Source: Tetrapyrgos nigripes (Eukaryota; Basidiomycota; Agaricomycetes; Agaricales; Campanellaceae). From it: a stretch of DNA of 64,000 bases. The stretch lies in the NCBI GenBank assembly GCA_013368315.1, contig JAACJM010000054.1, positions 248,001-312,000 of the forward strand. Direction: 5' to 3'. The position numbers and the translations under genes were made by a program. Positions 11,301 to 21,497 of this stretch are shown here, piece by piece. How positions within the stretch are numbered: position 1 is the stretch's first letter; each line of letters opens with the position of its first letter. The notes beneath the pieces are model-generated. The model worked only from the letters and a program-made list of their open reading frames with translations. It was not told where the DNA came from and did not search any database.

Positions 11301-12160
11301 GATGAATGATTAGGCGATAACGATATTGGTGTGATAGCCCCGTATCATGCTCAAGTGTTGAAGTTGAGGACTGCGTTGAAAGCTATCTCAGAATCGGTAA
11401 AGGTTGGAAGTGTGGAGTCGAAAGCTATTGCAGAATCGGTAAAGGTTGGGAGTGTGGAGGAATTCCAGGGCCAGGTGAGTACTGTACTAATACGACCAAG
11501 TGTTCAGTCATGCATCACGGCCGAAAAAATCTGATGCTAGATTTGACGTTTCCGGATTTTTTCGGAATTCTTTTGGATTTTTTTTGCGCCAAAAATCTCA
11601 AATCAGTGAACACTTGGTCGTATTAGTACAGTAGCAATCTCGGACTTCGTCGTCGCTGACGAGGCAATGATTTTACAGGAACGACGTGTTATCATCATCT
11701 CCACCGTCAGAAGTAGCCGGGAATTTGTCCAGTATGATCTGAGACATACCTTAGGCTTCGTCGCGAATCCTCGTCGTTTCAATGGTAAGAAATCTCTCTA
11801 TCCCTTACACGGCCATGCTAAGCTAGTCTCATAGTTGCAGTGACTCGTGCCCAGTCCCTGCTCTTCATCGTCGGAGATCCCTCTGTCCTTTCGCTTGACC
11901 CTCTCTGGCGTTCTTTCTTGAACTACATCCATCGCAGCGGCGGCTGGACTGGTCCAGGTCCGACTTGGGATACCTCTGAAAAAGTGAACGAAGCTGGTGG
12001 GTATGATTCTGCTGTAAGGGAGTCGGCCTTGGAGGATATGAATGACTTTACGAGGATGATGGAGAATATGAGGACGGATGGAGTAAAGGAGGATGCGGAT
12101 GGAAATGTTGATGGTGTAAAACCAAGACGAGTGGTAAGTAGCTATCCTTCGAAGCAATGA
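8316..12160 (+). CDS. MOV10/SDE3-type SF1 RNA helicase with N-terminal zinc fingers
   Basis: Ten exons give 1052 aa: 8316-8953, 9008-9490, 9576-9668, 9720-9766, 9831-10221, 10280-10903, 10970-11259, 11314-11474, 11679-11784, 11835-12160. The N-terminus has a CCCH finger ([19 protein letters not shown]) followed by Cys/His pairs like U1-type fingers. The helicase core has Walker A GPPGTGKT (about 550), Walker [11 protein letters not shown] (about 685), [10 protein letters not shown], motif [14 protein letters not shown] and motif [13 protein letters not shown]. The UPF1-like SF1 members MOV10, Armitage and SDE3 act in RNA silencing and mRNA decay; that role is inferred. Using the acceptor at 11834 rather than 11840 restores the conserved AV in motif VI. 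A 42-bp in-frame repeat precedes motif V, and the following intron carries a transposon-like insert. Confidence 0.9.
11379..11459 (+). repeat. 42-bp in-frame tandem repeat in the helicase
   Basis: Two near-identical units (11379-11417 and 11421-11459, period 42 bp) encode [14 protein letters not shown] and [14 protein letters not shown]. The second runs into conserved motif V. The duplication adds 14 residues and keeps the frame. Confidence 0.85.
11480..11633. mobile_element. 150-bp MITE with TA target duplication in a helicase intron
   Basis: The element spans 11482-11631 and is flanked by TA at 11480-11481 and 11632-11633. Its ends are long inverted repeats: the left end starts CTGTACTAATACGACCAAG and the right end is the complement, about 27 bp with one mismatch. 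TA duplication and long inverted repeats suit a Tc1/mariner-type non-autonomous element. The host intron (11475-11678) is 204 nt; without the element and one TA it would be 52 nt, the usual size here. Confidence 0.88.
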
Positions 12161-12323
12161 CCACGGGTATGTGTCAATAAGACTCAATTAAATATAAATA
12201 CCTGTAAAACCAACATGAGTAGTAAGTAGCTATCTGCGAAGTACTGTTAGTCTTAGTTTCAGATTCTAGTAACAATAAGGAACTTACCCTCAGGGATGAC
12301 CACGAGTATGGGTCAATAAGACT
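12117..12323. repeat. Imperfect direct repeat at the helicase 3' end
   Basis: A 68-bp unit including the last helicase codons (12117-12184) recurs at 12205-12323, where it is interrupted by about 54 bp at 12242-12295. This is a local duplication just before the duplicated amylase block. Confidence 0.65.
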
Positions 12324-12351
12324 GAGGGTCAGTCAATACATGATCGTAAGC

Positions 12352-13092
12352 CTTACGGTGAATTGAGAGATTACTGGGACCATCCAAAATGTGTTGGGTG
12401 AGCTATAGCTTCTGATTTCTTCGTCTGCATCTCTCGTTTATTTGGTGATGTATATGCCCGTACAATAGACGGGTCCGTACAGGCGATCAAGAGAACGGTC
12501 GAGATGGATGTGCTGTCGTGCTATACACTGTAACGGAGAGGATGGATTTAAGAGGATGGAAGTGGGCAAGGTGAGCTGTTCAAGTTTTCTGATTTTGCCT
12601 GCTTTGGCAAGGGGTTCCGAAAAAAAAAGTTAACAACCGGGGGTTGGAAAAAAATTTAGTGCCTTGGTCGAGGAACCTACCTACCTTACCTTCTATATAA
12701 GGTAAGTTCACACGAGTTTACCTGCCAAATATAGTATGTGCACATGACCTCAAGTCTCGTGCTTTGCCGGACAGTTGGAACCTTACCCGGCTCGCACTCA
12801 GAGATACTGCGTAATTGTCATAAAACATCTGGTGAGCATATATTTATGTGTTTAACTTCACAGCTCACCAGATTGACACCCGCCAGCATGCTTGCCAGCT
12901 CCAATTAGTTGGTAAAAAAATAAAATTTAAGGGCTTCGCCAGGGAACCTACCTACCTAGCCCCAGTACGGGATTCTCCGGCCCGGACCCCCTTGTGCTTT
13001 GGTGTATCGTGTACCATGTGTGCTGACTACGACTCATTCACTCATTCACCAAACCAACTTGATGCATAGGAAGACGCCAACGAGAAATGGAC
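12352..13092 (+). pseudogene. Alpha-amylase fragment (copy of 805-1143) split by a transposon
   Basis: The sequence from CTTACGG at 12352 follows the amylase exon 4 end, its intron, exon 5, the next intron and the start of exon 6, introns included, so the copy arose from DNA and not from mRNA. It ends in the middle of exon 6 at 13092 and then continues as the sequence found at 3099, skipping 1955 bp that hold the amylase end and the whole lyase. Small changes disrupt exon 5 (for example an extra stretch before TGTAACGG). It contains the 387-bp element at 12608-12994. Confidence 0.88.
12608..12994. mobile_element. 387-bp non-autonomous hAT-like element
   Basis: The element is flanked by the 8-bp duplication TGCTTTGG at 12600-12607 and 12995-13002. 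The intact amylase intron has a single similar site (TGCTCTGG). Ends are imperfect inverted repeats, CAAGGGGTTCCG on the left and the complement of CAAGGGGGTCCGG on the right. Inside there is a perfect 11-bp hairpin (12827-12837 with 12863-12873) and a repeated CCTACCTACC subterminal motif. An 8-bp target duplication with CAAGGGG ends suits the hAT superfamily. No transposase is encoded. Confidence 0.87.
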
Positions 13093-13590
13093 AGTACATG
13101 TATGGAGCGGGACACTAAGCTGCCGCTACTTTTGTACAAAAACTGGATTCTCTTTTCCTCTTACAGAAATGTTCCTTTTGATGAATAGAACAATTCTGTA
13201 AGACAGAATCTTGATTGAGTCAAAACTGACCGAGCTACAAGTCCGATCGCGAGGAGAGCTGAAGAGCACTATTTTTTGGTTCTTCTCTTCATGAACAAGG
13301 ACGGTCATGTCGTAATCTCCAAGGCTAGCCTCGAGCACTGTATTGGCTACCAATGCTATGGTAGTCTTCTGCCGTGGATGCTGAGTGAACGAATGACGAA
13401 GATCTTTGCATGGATTGTTGACGGATTTCTATCATTGGCTAGTTCGTGTTCCTGAAAGACGTGACTCTTGAGTCAATGAAACTTTGTAAATCATTCCCGC
13501 CAAATCAGATAGTAAGTAGTATGTACATCTATCCTTGATCCTGTCCAACATAACGCTGTAAAGAATGCAAACCATACAATAAAACCTCCA
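13093..13590. other. Intergenic, duplicate of 3099-3598
   Basis: It is near-identical to the flank of F-box copy A1, with small indels. No gene was seen. Confidence 0.75.
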
Positions 13591-15339
13591 TCAATCCCAA
13601 AACCACCACGAATCCTTCCTTGTCATCCCGTTCGATATTTGATTCATATATCTCGAATGCGTTATGTATGGATCGATATTATCCTCATCAGCAACCTGCC
13701 CAGAGCTCGGACCCATCCTGCTCTCTTCCTGATATGCAAAGATGATATCCATCCCCTGGTTTCTCAACTCCTGTAGTTGGTCCCGGAAACTGGGTATCTG
13801 TTCGTATTGGTTCAGCAAAACGTGGAGTACATCCAATCTAGCGATACCACCGTGTCTCGCTGTCGTGTGTGAAGACGATGGAGTTGCACTGTTCCACCTG
13901 GAGCATGCCAAATAAAGTAGCAGTTGCTCGTCGTTTATAGTAGTGTTCGTGCCGAGTAGATACAACTGTTTGAGAGAGGGACACAATGGTTCGTCTTGGC
14001 CAGGTGAAGAAGTTAAACGATGAAGGAGCGTATTGTCAAGCAATCTGGAACGAATCCGAGCAATGGAAAGATTGGATAGACGAGAGAGAATATTGACCAG
14101 CAGATCTTCCTGGAAGCTAATATCCAGCTCCTCAATCTGGTTCCCGGGTCCAAGCAAGCCAACGAAAGGAATGCACCCAAAGTTTCCGCTACGAGTGATG
14201 TTCGCCCTCAGACATCGAAGAGCAGGAGCGTCGAGGTAAGCGAATATATTTTGGACGTCTACTGGATTTGTATAGTCTGTGAGACAAATCCGACCGGCAA
14301 TGCTGAGGCTTCGTAAAGATGGGAGGCTTATCGTCTGGATGCTATCCGGGAGAATATCCCTTTGAGCACACCGTATCAACCCATGCACAGTCAAAGACTG
14401 AAGATGACTGCATTGCCGGAGCCCCTTGATAATCGATGGAAGACGAACACTGGGAAGTTGCAACTCCAAATGCGTTATCTGGGCCAAAGAGGACTGTCCG
14501 TCCAAAAACCCTTCAAAATCTCCATGTCGCAAAGACAGCCTCTGCAAACGGGGAGCCTTTGTCAACCACTCGCGTTCAAACTTTTGATGAGCCCATATAC
14601 CACTGGAAAATCCCATTTTGAACGTATGTAAGAGAGGTAGTTCCTTGTTTCCACCCCATGGCCAACATTTTGACAAAATCGAGGTGCAATCCTCATTGAG
14701 ATGAAGTTGGACGGTATGCCAACGATTTGACCGCTGGAAGATGCAGTCTAGGAGGAGCCTGATTCGTTCAGGAACTGAGTTATCCCCAGATCCACCCAAG
14801 GAAGTCGAGGACCATTCTGAAAAGACCGATATGGATAGAGGTAATGAACCTGATCGCCTCAGCCATGGCTCTACGCCTTCTCTCCTCCCATCTATCAAAG
14901 AACGGAGGACTGAGTGGCTCGCAAGTATAGGAATGACGATATGTATGGATGCCCAGAGGGAAGGAGTCGAGAACGATACGTGTTTCCAAGTCCTACACAC
15001 CCTACCAAGCAGGATAGGCGCTTCGGACTGGCTACAGTTGGGATTGCGGTCTCTTGGGAGACAATGGGCAAATATCTCGGAGAGTATTTCAACGGGGAGC
15101 CGTCGACTGGGTGATAAAAGCGCTCTATGAGCATCTATGCAGGTTTGTACCGAGTCACGCTTCTGTTCCAGTTCTCGAAGAGCCGTCTGCAGTTTTTGGA
15201 TTTCAGAATTGAGACGACGTAAAGTGTCGGATGAGGAATTTATGATAGTCTTGATACAAGGTATGTCGCTGTCAGAAGCGGCATAGTTTGAAGAGAGGAG
15301 ATGCGAGAAGGGAGAGCCCAAAGTCGTCGTAGTGGTCAT
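13591..15339 (-). CDS. F-box/LRR-like protein, family 1, copy B1
   Basis: Single-exon gene of 582 aa with the ATG at 15339. It has the same layout as A1: a Thr-rich start, a full-length coiled coil (LNSEIQKLQTALRELEQKR), the F-box core SRRLPVEILSEIFAHCLPRD with VCRTWKHVSFSTPSLW, then leucine-rich repeats. Predicted role: SCF substrate receptor, target unknown. It differs from A1 at scattered residues, mostly in the repeat region, as expected for a young paralogue. B1 and B2 lie on the same strand 419 bp apart. Confidence 0.86.
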   Translation of the reverse strand: MTTTTTLGSPFSHLLSSNYAASDSDIPCIKTIINSSSDTLRRLNSEIQKLQTALRELEQKRDSVQTCIDAHRALLSPSRRLPVEILSEIFAHCLPRDRNPNCSQSEAPILLGRVCRTWKHVSFSTPSLWASIHIVIPILASHSVLRSLIDGRREGVEPWLRRSGSLPLSISVFSEWSSTSLGGSGDNSVPERIRLLLDCIFQRSNRWHTVQLHLNEDCTSILSKCWPWGGNKELPLLHTFKMGFSSGIWAHQKFEREWLTKAPRLQRLSLRHGDFEGFLDGQSSLAQITHLELQLPSVRLPSIIKGLRQCSHLQSLTVHGLIRCAQRDILPDSIQTISLPSLRSLSIAGRICLTDYTNPVDVQNIFAYLDAPALRCLRANITRSGNFGCIPFVGLLGPGNQIEELDISFQEDLLVNILSRLSNLSIARIRSRLLDNTLLHRLTSSPGQDEPLCPSLKQLYLLGTNTTINDEQLLLYLACSRWNSATPSSSHTTARHGGIARLDVLHVLLNQYEQIPSFRDQLQELRNQGMDIIFAYQEESRMGPSSGQVADEDNIDPYITHSRYMNQISNGMTRKDSWWFWD

Positions 15340-15757
15340 CAAAGAAGCTTTAGTTGTACATCATGACTCGGTACATACATATGATCCGCCTGACAATTCA
15401 AATTCAGATTGCAAAATGGCATAAGTGCCTAGGCGCCTAACCATGGTAGCTTACAGGTGTCGTGGACGCGTCAAAATGCCCACAGTCGGACGTCTTTACT
15501 AACGCTCATGCTCGCCCAAACTTCCCTTTTCCACCTGCAGCTGGCAAGAGCCTGGGGCAATGGTATCCTCCTTGCGATAAACATAATACTATTATGTACA
15601 CTCAAAGTCGTATAGTAGCACCAAGTTTAGATAAAGTGTCTTCGCATCGCTAGCGTAGAAATATCCAGTGAGTACCAAATCAACTCCCCAGGGCCACTGG
15701 AGTAATCCTTGCCAACTTCAACACGAGTGGTTAGCCCTGTGCATGTAGTTTGATCAT
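15340..15757. other. Intergenic between F-box B1 and B2
   Basis: It matches the A-locus upstream sequence but lacks the 781-bp insertion found there. It probably holds the B1 promoter and the B2 3' flank. No other feature was seen. Confidence 0.6.
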
Positions 15758-17636
15758 TTACGCCCAGCTACTACCCAACCTCCCGCTCTCTCGTTCCCGA
15801 TACACACAACGAACTTTAACCCCACGACCCGTACACCTAGGTAACCACTTTACAAGGAGCCCCTGCAGTTGCACGAAAAGCTTTTCAGCAACGTTGACTG
15901 TACGGGTTACAGGTTTGACAATTGCTTTCGAACCCTTCCTCCTGGCAGAACCACGACTATGTCCAGTAACCAACTTCATGCCCTGAATCCCATTCCCATC
16001 CCGATGCCCAAATGACGCAACCGAATCCAGATCCAAATCCACCTGGACAAACCCACTTCCTAGCCTGGAAGGCTCATGGTCTTCCTCTTCCCCTGTTCCG
16101 TTATTCAGGCTATGAAGCAGTTTGGGATCTATCTCGAAGATAACCTCTTTGCAAGCCGCGAATTTTTCATCCGAAAGGATACGTCGGTCTAGGATGTCCC
16201 AGCCGTCCATATCCAAGTCAGCCAAGTTGGGAGTTGCTGTAGACTCGGAAATGTTGTGCTGTTGGAGGATACGAGCGAGGATGTATATGTATGAAGGTGC
16301 AAAGATGCGGATGGTTTGGAGGGAGAGAAAGGGACAGGAAGGTTCGTCAGGTTCAGACGCGAGACCTAGTTTTCCGTTACCAGTGAGTCTTTCGAGAAAT
16401 GCTCGGATTCCAAGTGTACTGGTGAACATCTCCCTGCGGTCAGGATCGTTAACGCGCTGTTCATTCATTTCGATGAAAGGAAGCTCGAGATGAAGGACAT
16501 GGAGAAGAGGAAGAGATGGGAGAGGATATATCCGCGTATCTGGAGTGGTTTCAGTGAGCAAAGACTTCGTTGGCAAGGTTTGAAGACTCACAATCCATAT
16601 GCTTCGAGACCACAGTCAACTTCAACGACATTAACGTTGGCCCCAGACTTTGCAGAAAGGCTTGCATGGTAAGACCATCTATCTCCGACAGTTTTGAGAG
16701 CGAAAGGTGGAGTGAGGTTAAACGAAGTGGAGCAACTTCGTCCGTATTCGTTGCTGACGGCTGCAAGAACCAAATGAGCACCTGGTGCAGGCTACGAATA
16801 CGGAGATGAAGGTGCTTCAATCCTATGGGATAATTCTTCAAACGGACAGCCGGCCGTCCTTCCCAAGCACCCACCAACTCAAGCCATTCCAAATTCCTCA
16901 GAGATGAGACCACACCCCCAGGACCAAGTATCCTACTCGTCTTATTCCCGATCAACGCTTCACTGGTACTAGCAGCCTGTAAAGATAGACGAGTAATGGA
17001 ATGGCTCCACTCGTCCACGATGGGTTTCCAAGCTTGATTTGCACCGCAATACGAGTCCGACGAGGTAAGGTCTTCTCCAGAAACGATGAGTTCGGAAATA
17101 GTGGTGTTTCGTGAGGAAAGGAGAGGGATGAGGGTAGTGCCGAGTTTGCTGGATTCGCCGCTGAATGAGAGGGACAAGGATGGGATGTGTGTTCCTCTTC
17201 CTCGTACGCGGCCTGTATCTCCAGAAGTTCTATCCTCCTCTTTCACCACTGGAATGAGGGTACAATGCTCAGACTCCAGCAACTCCAAAAACTTGCCCAC
17301 ATTGACGCGGTTTATCCAGATAGTACTTCGTAAAAGAAGATGATACCGACTACGCGGCAGCCAGGTCCGACAAACGAGTGTACAAGCGCAGAGAGTTTGT
17401 TTTGACGTTGACTCCCTTTCAAGTAGACGAGGGCTTGATGCTGCTCTGTCCGAATGCGCATCAAGCGCGACATGGTCGATGATGAGGTCCGTGAGATCTG
17501 GAGGAAGAGTGGGAAGGCATTTGCGTGGACGTGGTGGACGTTCTGGTTCAAGTCGCGACTCGCACGCCGAATTTGGCTGGGCTTCTCCTGGCACTGGCGC
17601 TGCTTGCAAGAGACTCTGCAGAAAATACGACAGCAT
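15758..17636 (-). CDS. F-box/LRR-like protein, family 2 full-length copy B2
   Basis: Two exons (17636-16592 and 16539-15758) with a 52-nt GTGAGT..CAG intron give 608 aa. An F-box-like segment (LPTLPPDLTDLIIDHVALDA ... CTLVCRTWLPRSRYHLLL) lies at about residues 42-110, followed by leucine-rich repeats (LRNLEWLELVG, LKHLHLRIRSL, LTSLHLSLSKL) and a basic C-terminus. Without the intron the frames clash, so splicing is needed. Probably an SCF receptor of unknown target. The truncated duplicate is at 6585-7616. No start or stop damage was seen. Confidence 0.82.
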
Positions 17637-18065
17637 CTTTGGTCGACGTCAACGTCTTCTCTAAGCGCAGTCTATGACGTTCCGCAGAAAGGCCCTTCAA
17701 ACTATGGTTCAATAATTTCAAACTTGTACGTATATTATTGTGTCCGGAATGAAGCCCACATGCGTCAAACACGCGTCTTATTGTCGGTTTCCGAAATGTC
17801 CTCCAGTAATCCTCAGCTGCAGTATACTTAGGCTACTTCTCTGGGTCAGAACCTGTCAGGACAGGAACACAAGCATAAGAAAGGTTTGAGATCACTGCTA
17901 TTCCGCTAACATTCCCAAGAAAACAAAAGAAGGACCGTAAACAGTAAAAATACTGGCAGGTTCGAAACCATCATGTCCACCGATATCGCGGCTCGCCTCG
18001 ACAACATACTTTCAATATCCAACCACCAGCCAATTGGCCATAACCCTTTGCTTCACTGAAAGTTC
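17637..18065. other. Intergenic
   Basis: No coding sequence or repeat was recognised. It probably carries the F-box B2 promoter and the 3' flank of the secreted-protein gene. Confidence 0.5.
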
Positions 18066-18952
18066 TTAGACCTGCGTGGCAAGCGCACTGACTTGGTCTT
18101 TCTCAGCTTGAGAAGCTCCGACGGCATTCTGCAGATAGAAGGCAAATGTAAGCAATGGATATCGCACCCCAACAAGCGCCAAGTCAACTCACCTTCAAAA
18201 CCTTCTCTAACTGATGTTCGACCGTATCTGCTACACCGAGTTGTACACCGTTTGCTTGGTTGACACGTGCAATTTGGAATTGGAGGAAGAATTTGGGGCC
18301 TTTGAGTTTGCTCAGAAGAGCGCTTGAGTCTGGTTGGGACTGTACATGAAAGGGAAGAAAAGGGAGAAAAAAAGTCGTTAGCTTCGGGAACGACAACGGC
18401 AAATGAAAGAAAGTAGTGGTGAGCACTCACCCTAACACCGGCCTCTACCGCCAAATATGTGTTGAGTTGGTTCTGAAGCGTCTGAAGATCCGCACCGGCA
18501 GGGTCTGCGGGCGTTTTGAAGGTCTGCCTGCAAATCGTATATGGAAACGCATTTAGCATACGAATCGCCTTGCAGGCAGAGAATGACTAAGGATCCAACT
18601 CACAAAGCAAACCCAACAGGAGACAAATTCGACTTTTGGAAATCGATGTCACTGAAGCTGATCCCACCAGACGTCACATCGGGGACTCCAGGAGCGACCT
18701 GGGCAGCGTTGTCGCAAGTGATGGCAGGGATCAAAGCCGGGACGGTGTCTGCTACTTCTGCGGGAAGAGCGACCGGACCAGTGATGAAGCAGGCTGCAGG
18801 GTTTGCTCTGCGAAGGGGAGCTGCACAGTAAACGTTAAACGTCAGTCAATATTAGTAGTGGGACGGAAAAAGGTAACAAACGCACCAGCGAAAACAGAAG
18901 AAACTAAAGCAGAGGCAGAGGCGACGACAAGAGCAGTGCGGAAGACAAACAT
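18066..18952 (-). CDS. Small secreted protein of unknown function
   Basis: Five exons (18952-18886, 18820-18604, 18527-18431, 18339-18193, 18128-18066) give 196 aa in one frame, each border at GT..AG. It begins with a clear signal peptide (MFVFRTALVVASASALVSSV) and probably matures after VFAAPL. The mature part has two Cys (in PAACFITG and PAITCDNAA) that could form a disulfide, and a C-terminal half of mixed helix-like segments. I do not recognise the family. Five exons that all close in frame argue for a real gene. Role could be an extracellular or cell-wall protein; effector-like function cannot be judged from sequence. Confidence 0.72.
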
Positions 18953-21497
18953 AGCGAGTTCAAACTTCGGGTTGGTTTTGGAGTTTTTGAGGATGAAGAC
19001 GACGGCGAATCCAAGAACGAGTCGATGAAAAATCAGGAGAAACCAAAAGAGAGGAAGGGAACCAGTCCTGAAGCCTAAGCCTGTGTAAATGTAAGGGAGG
19101 GAAAGGGAAAAGCAACCTTGATGTAGCGAACGAGATGCCTTGCGTTTTATATGCACGCCAAGCAAGCGTTTGCCCAAAATTTGCCGATAGGCCTCGACCC
19201 AGTTCTGAATTGTCATATCTGTTGTCATGGAAGTAATGGGATTTTTTCTTTCTCAATCGTCTCGTGCAACGCTCGCTAAGCACCGTTGTAGCTGAGCTTG
19301 ACTCCCTACGTGCCTAAGACATGATGCCAAGCTTCACCTGGCAGCAGTTCAAGAAATAATTCAAAAAAGGATCCGGACAACTCGACGACTCGCACAAGGC
19401 TGAGAAGTTGTGGCAGCAATAGGACATAGAGGTACTCCATTGATAATGCTCTGTAATACGACAACGTCTACAGACGGATTATGTACAACCAACAGCTCAC
19501 CTATAACTGATTAAAGAGTCAGCATCATCTCAGAAGAAGGAAGAAAGAATGGAGAGGACTAAAGAGGAGGAATATAGATCAGAGAAGCCGTTATTTTCTT
19601 TTCTCTTGCTGACATACGTGTCGCAGAATCGTCACGTCTGCACCAGAACGGTGCAGGGTGCACGCTTCCGAAGAAGGATCCATGCAACAAGGTGTCAAAC
19701 AAGAACTCAAAGAATGGATGAACTTTGTTTTCATCCTGAAGTGGTGAAGACGAGTGAGAGACTCACCAAAACGGGAGTAGACTGTTGAACAGGCCAAACG
19801 GACTTGACAGCACGCCGATCTGGAAAGGAATAGTCAGAACGGAGAACAACGCTGAATTATGAAGAGTTGAAAGTCAGTTGAGAGTTTTTGGTAAAAGGTT
19901 TTCCACAAGAGATTGCTCTCCTTCGGAAGCAGAACTGAATAGGTGATCATCACGAAAGGCGAAGTGTAAAAAAGTCCATGAACTAAGATACTCACCCTGT
20001 CATAAATCACCTCAGTCTACGCATCCTATCAAGAGCAAAATGTGCAGAAATGGAAAAGCCTAAAAACTAAGCTGTCAGCATGAAAAAAAAAGAGAAAAAA
20101 AGCGCGAAAAAAAGGAATAAAAAGAGGTTCAGTTGAGAATTTTTTGGTAAAAGGTTGTCCACAAGAGATTGGATCTCTTTCGGAAGCAGAACTGAATAGG
20201 TAGATCATCACAAGAGAATGCAGAAATTGTCCGCAAAGATAAAGAGAAGAGACACTCACAAATCGTGCAGAGAGATGGGAAGGGAAGAGGAAGAGACGCG
20301 ACGAAAAGACCTGTAGGATTTTTCAGACTCCGACAGCGGAGTTTCAACTTCATCGTCTCCGTGACCGTCACATTTTTTTTTTTTGTTCACAACCACTTTC
20401 TCCCAACCACTTTCTTCAAGGCTCTGGACATAGGTGTTGGTTGACGGCTTAGGTGAGATATGGTCTCTGTTTTTCCTTCATGATGATATTTTTCCATACT
20501 CCGAGTTGGTGACGATCATTCGATGATCCATACTCGTAACATGCATCACCAACTGAGCCTTTTTTTAATATTTATTACCCAGTGGCATCTTACAGCTTGT
20601 ACTGACAACCCTTCTTTTTCCTAGGTATCTGCATTCTGTGAGTATCCAATTTTTTGCCCTCGCTTATGACGAAACTTGTTGGCGGGTGACGATATTCTAA
20701 TGGGCCCCTTGCCACACACCACCCGCTGAAGCATGTTCCGTGTGTACACATGATACGGGTCACTGATATAGATGTGATGCAGGTAGTACCTTGCTGACGG
20801 GAGGAATGTCGTATGTGAGTTTTTGTCTGCCCTTTTTTCTGCGCATGATGTTCTATCACAATATACAAGCATATGTCCGATTTCCATGAAGGACACCATT
20901 CGTGTCTGATTTTATTGCTCTCTTATATCTGGGCTCATCTGTACATATTTACTGACGTTCCTTTCTTTAGGTTTTTACCTTATCTGTCTAGTGTACCACA
21001 ACCTCTGTATCATAGGTGTGCGAATGGAGTTCCTGGATATCTGATTGTTTTTGTGCAACATCACTAAGAACATTAGTCAGAGTCCGTCCTGAATATGAAT
21101 TCCCCGTACCAAGTCAGCTACTCTTCTCTGCCAGGCATCGTCTGATGTTGCCTCGCGGTTTCTCCGTCCGCACAGCACCATACACTATGTCAACCATACA
21201 TTTACAAAAAATTAAAAATACACTTCGTATATCGCATACAGCAAGGGACAAGCTAAAAACACTGATCACTTCTTATCTGTGTGGTTCCGCATCACCATCC
21301 CGGTTCGCCATATGGTTGCTCTGCTTCCATTACTACTATGCACAAGGCGACCACTGACCTCGAGTCATTGTGCTACTAGCGATCTATATTCATAGAACAC
21401 CGATCAAGATATCCTGCGATATGTATCATTGGCTGTTTAAAAGGCGCTATCTTCAACATTTGGAGGTTTGTTCCCCGTGGGCCCTGAATCATCCTCT
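18953..21497. other. Long stretch without a clear protein gene; direct repeats
   Basis: No convincing protein gene spans this 2.5 kb. On the minus strand between 19.4 and 20.4 kb several GTGAGT donors and pyrimidine-rich CAG acceptors border tiny exon-like pieces, as in a spliced non-coding RNA or decayed gene. Two direct repeats lie at 19873-19954 and 20129-20211. A run of T is at about 20371-20384. The right end probably contains the promoter of the carboxypeptidase. Confidence 0.45.
19873..20211. repeat. Pair of approximately 82-bp direct repeats
   Basis: Units at 19873-19954 and 20129-20211 share TCAGTTGAGA, GGTAAAAGGTT, CCACAAGAGATTG and CGGAAGCAGAACTGAATAGG in order. Each lies a short way inside a minus-strand GTGAGT donor, suggesting a duplicated intron-bearing unit. 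Confidence 0.75.

Noticed and set aside
17955..17975. GGTTCGAAACC-like stretch resembling a tRNA T-arm
   Set aside because: No acceptor stem, anticodon arm or A box could be placed around it.
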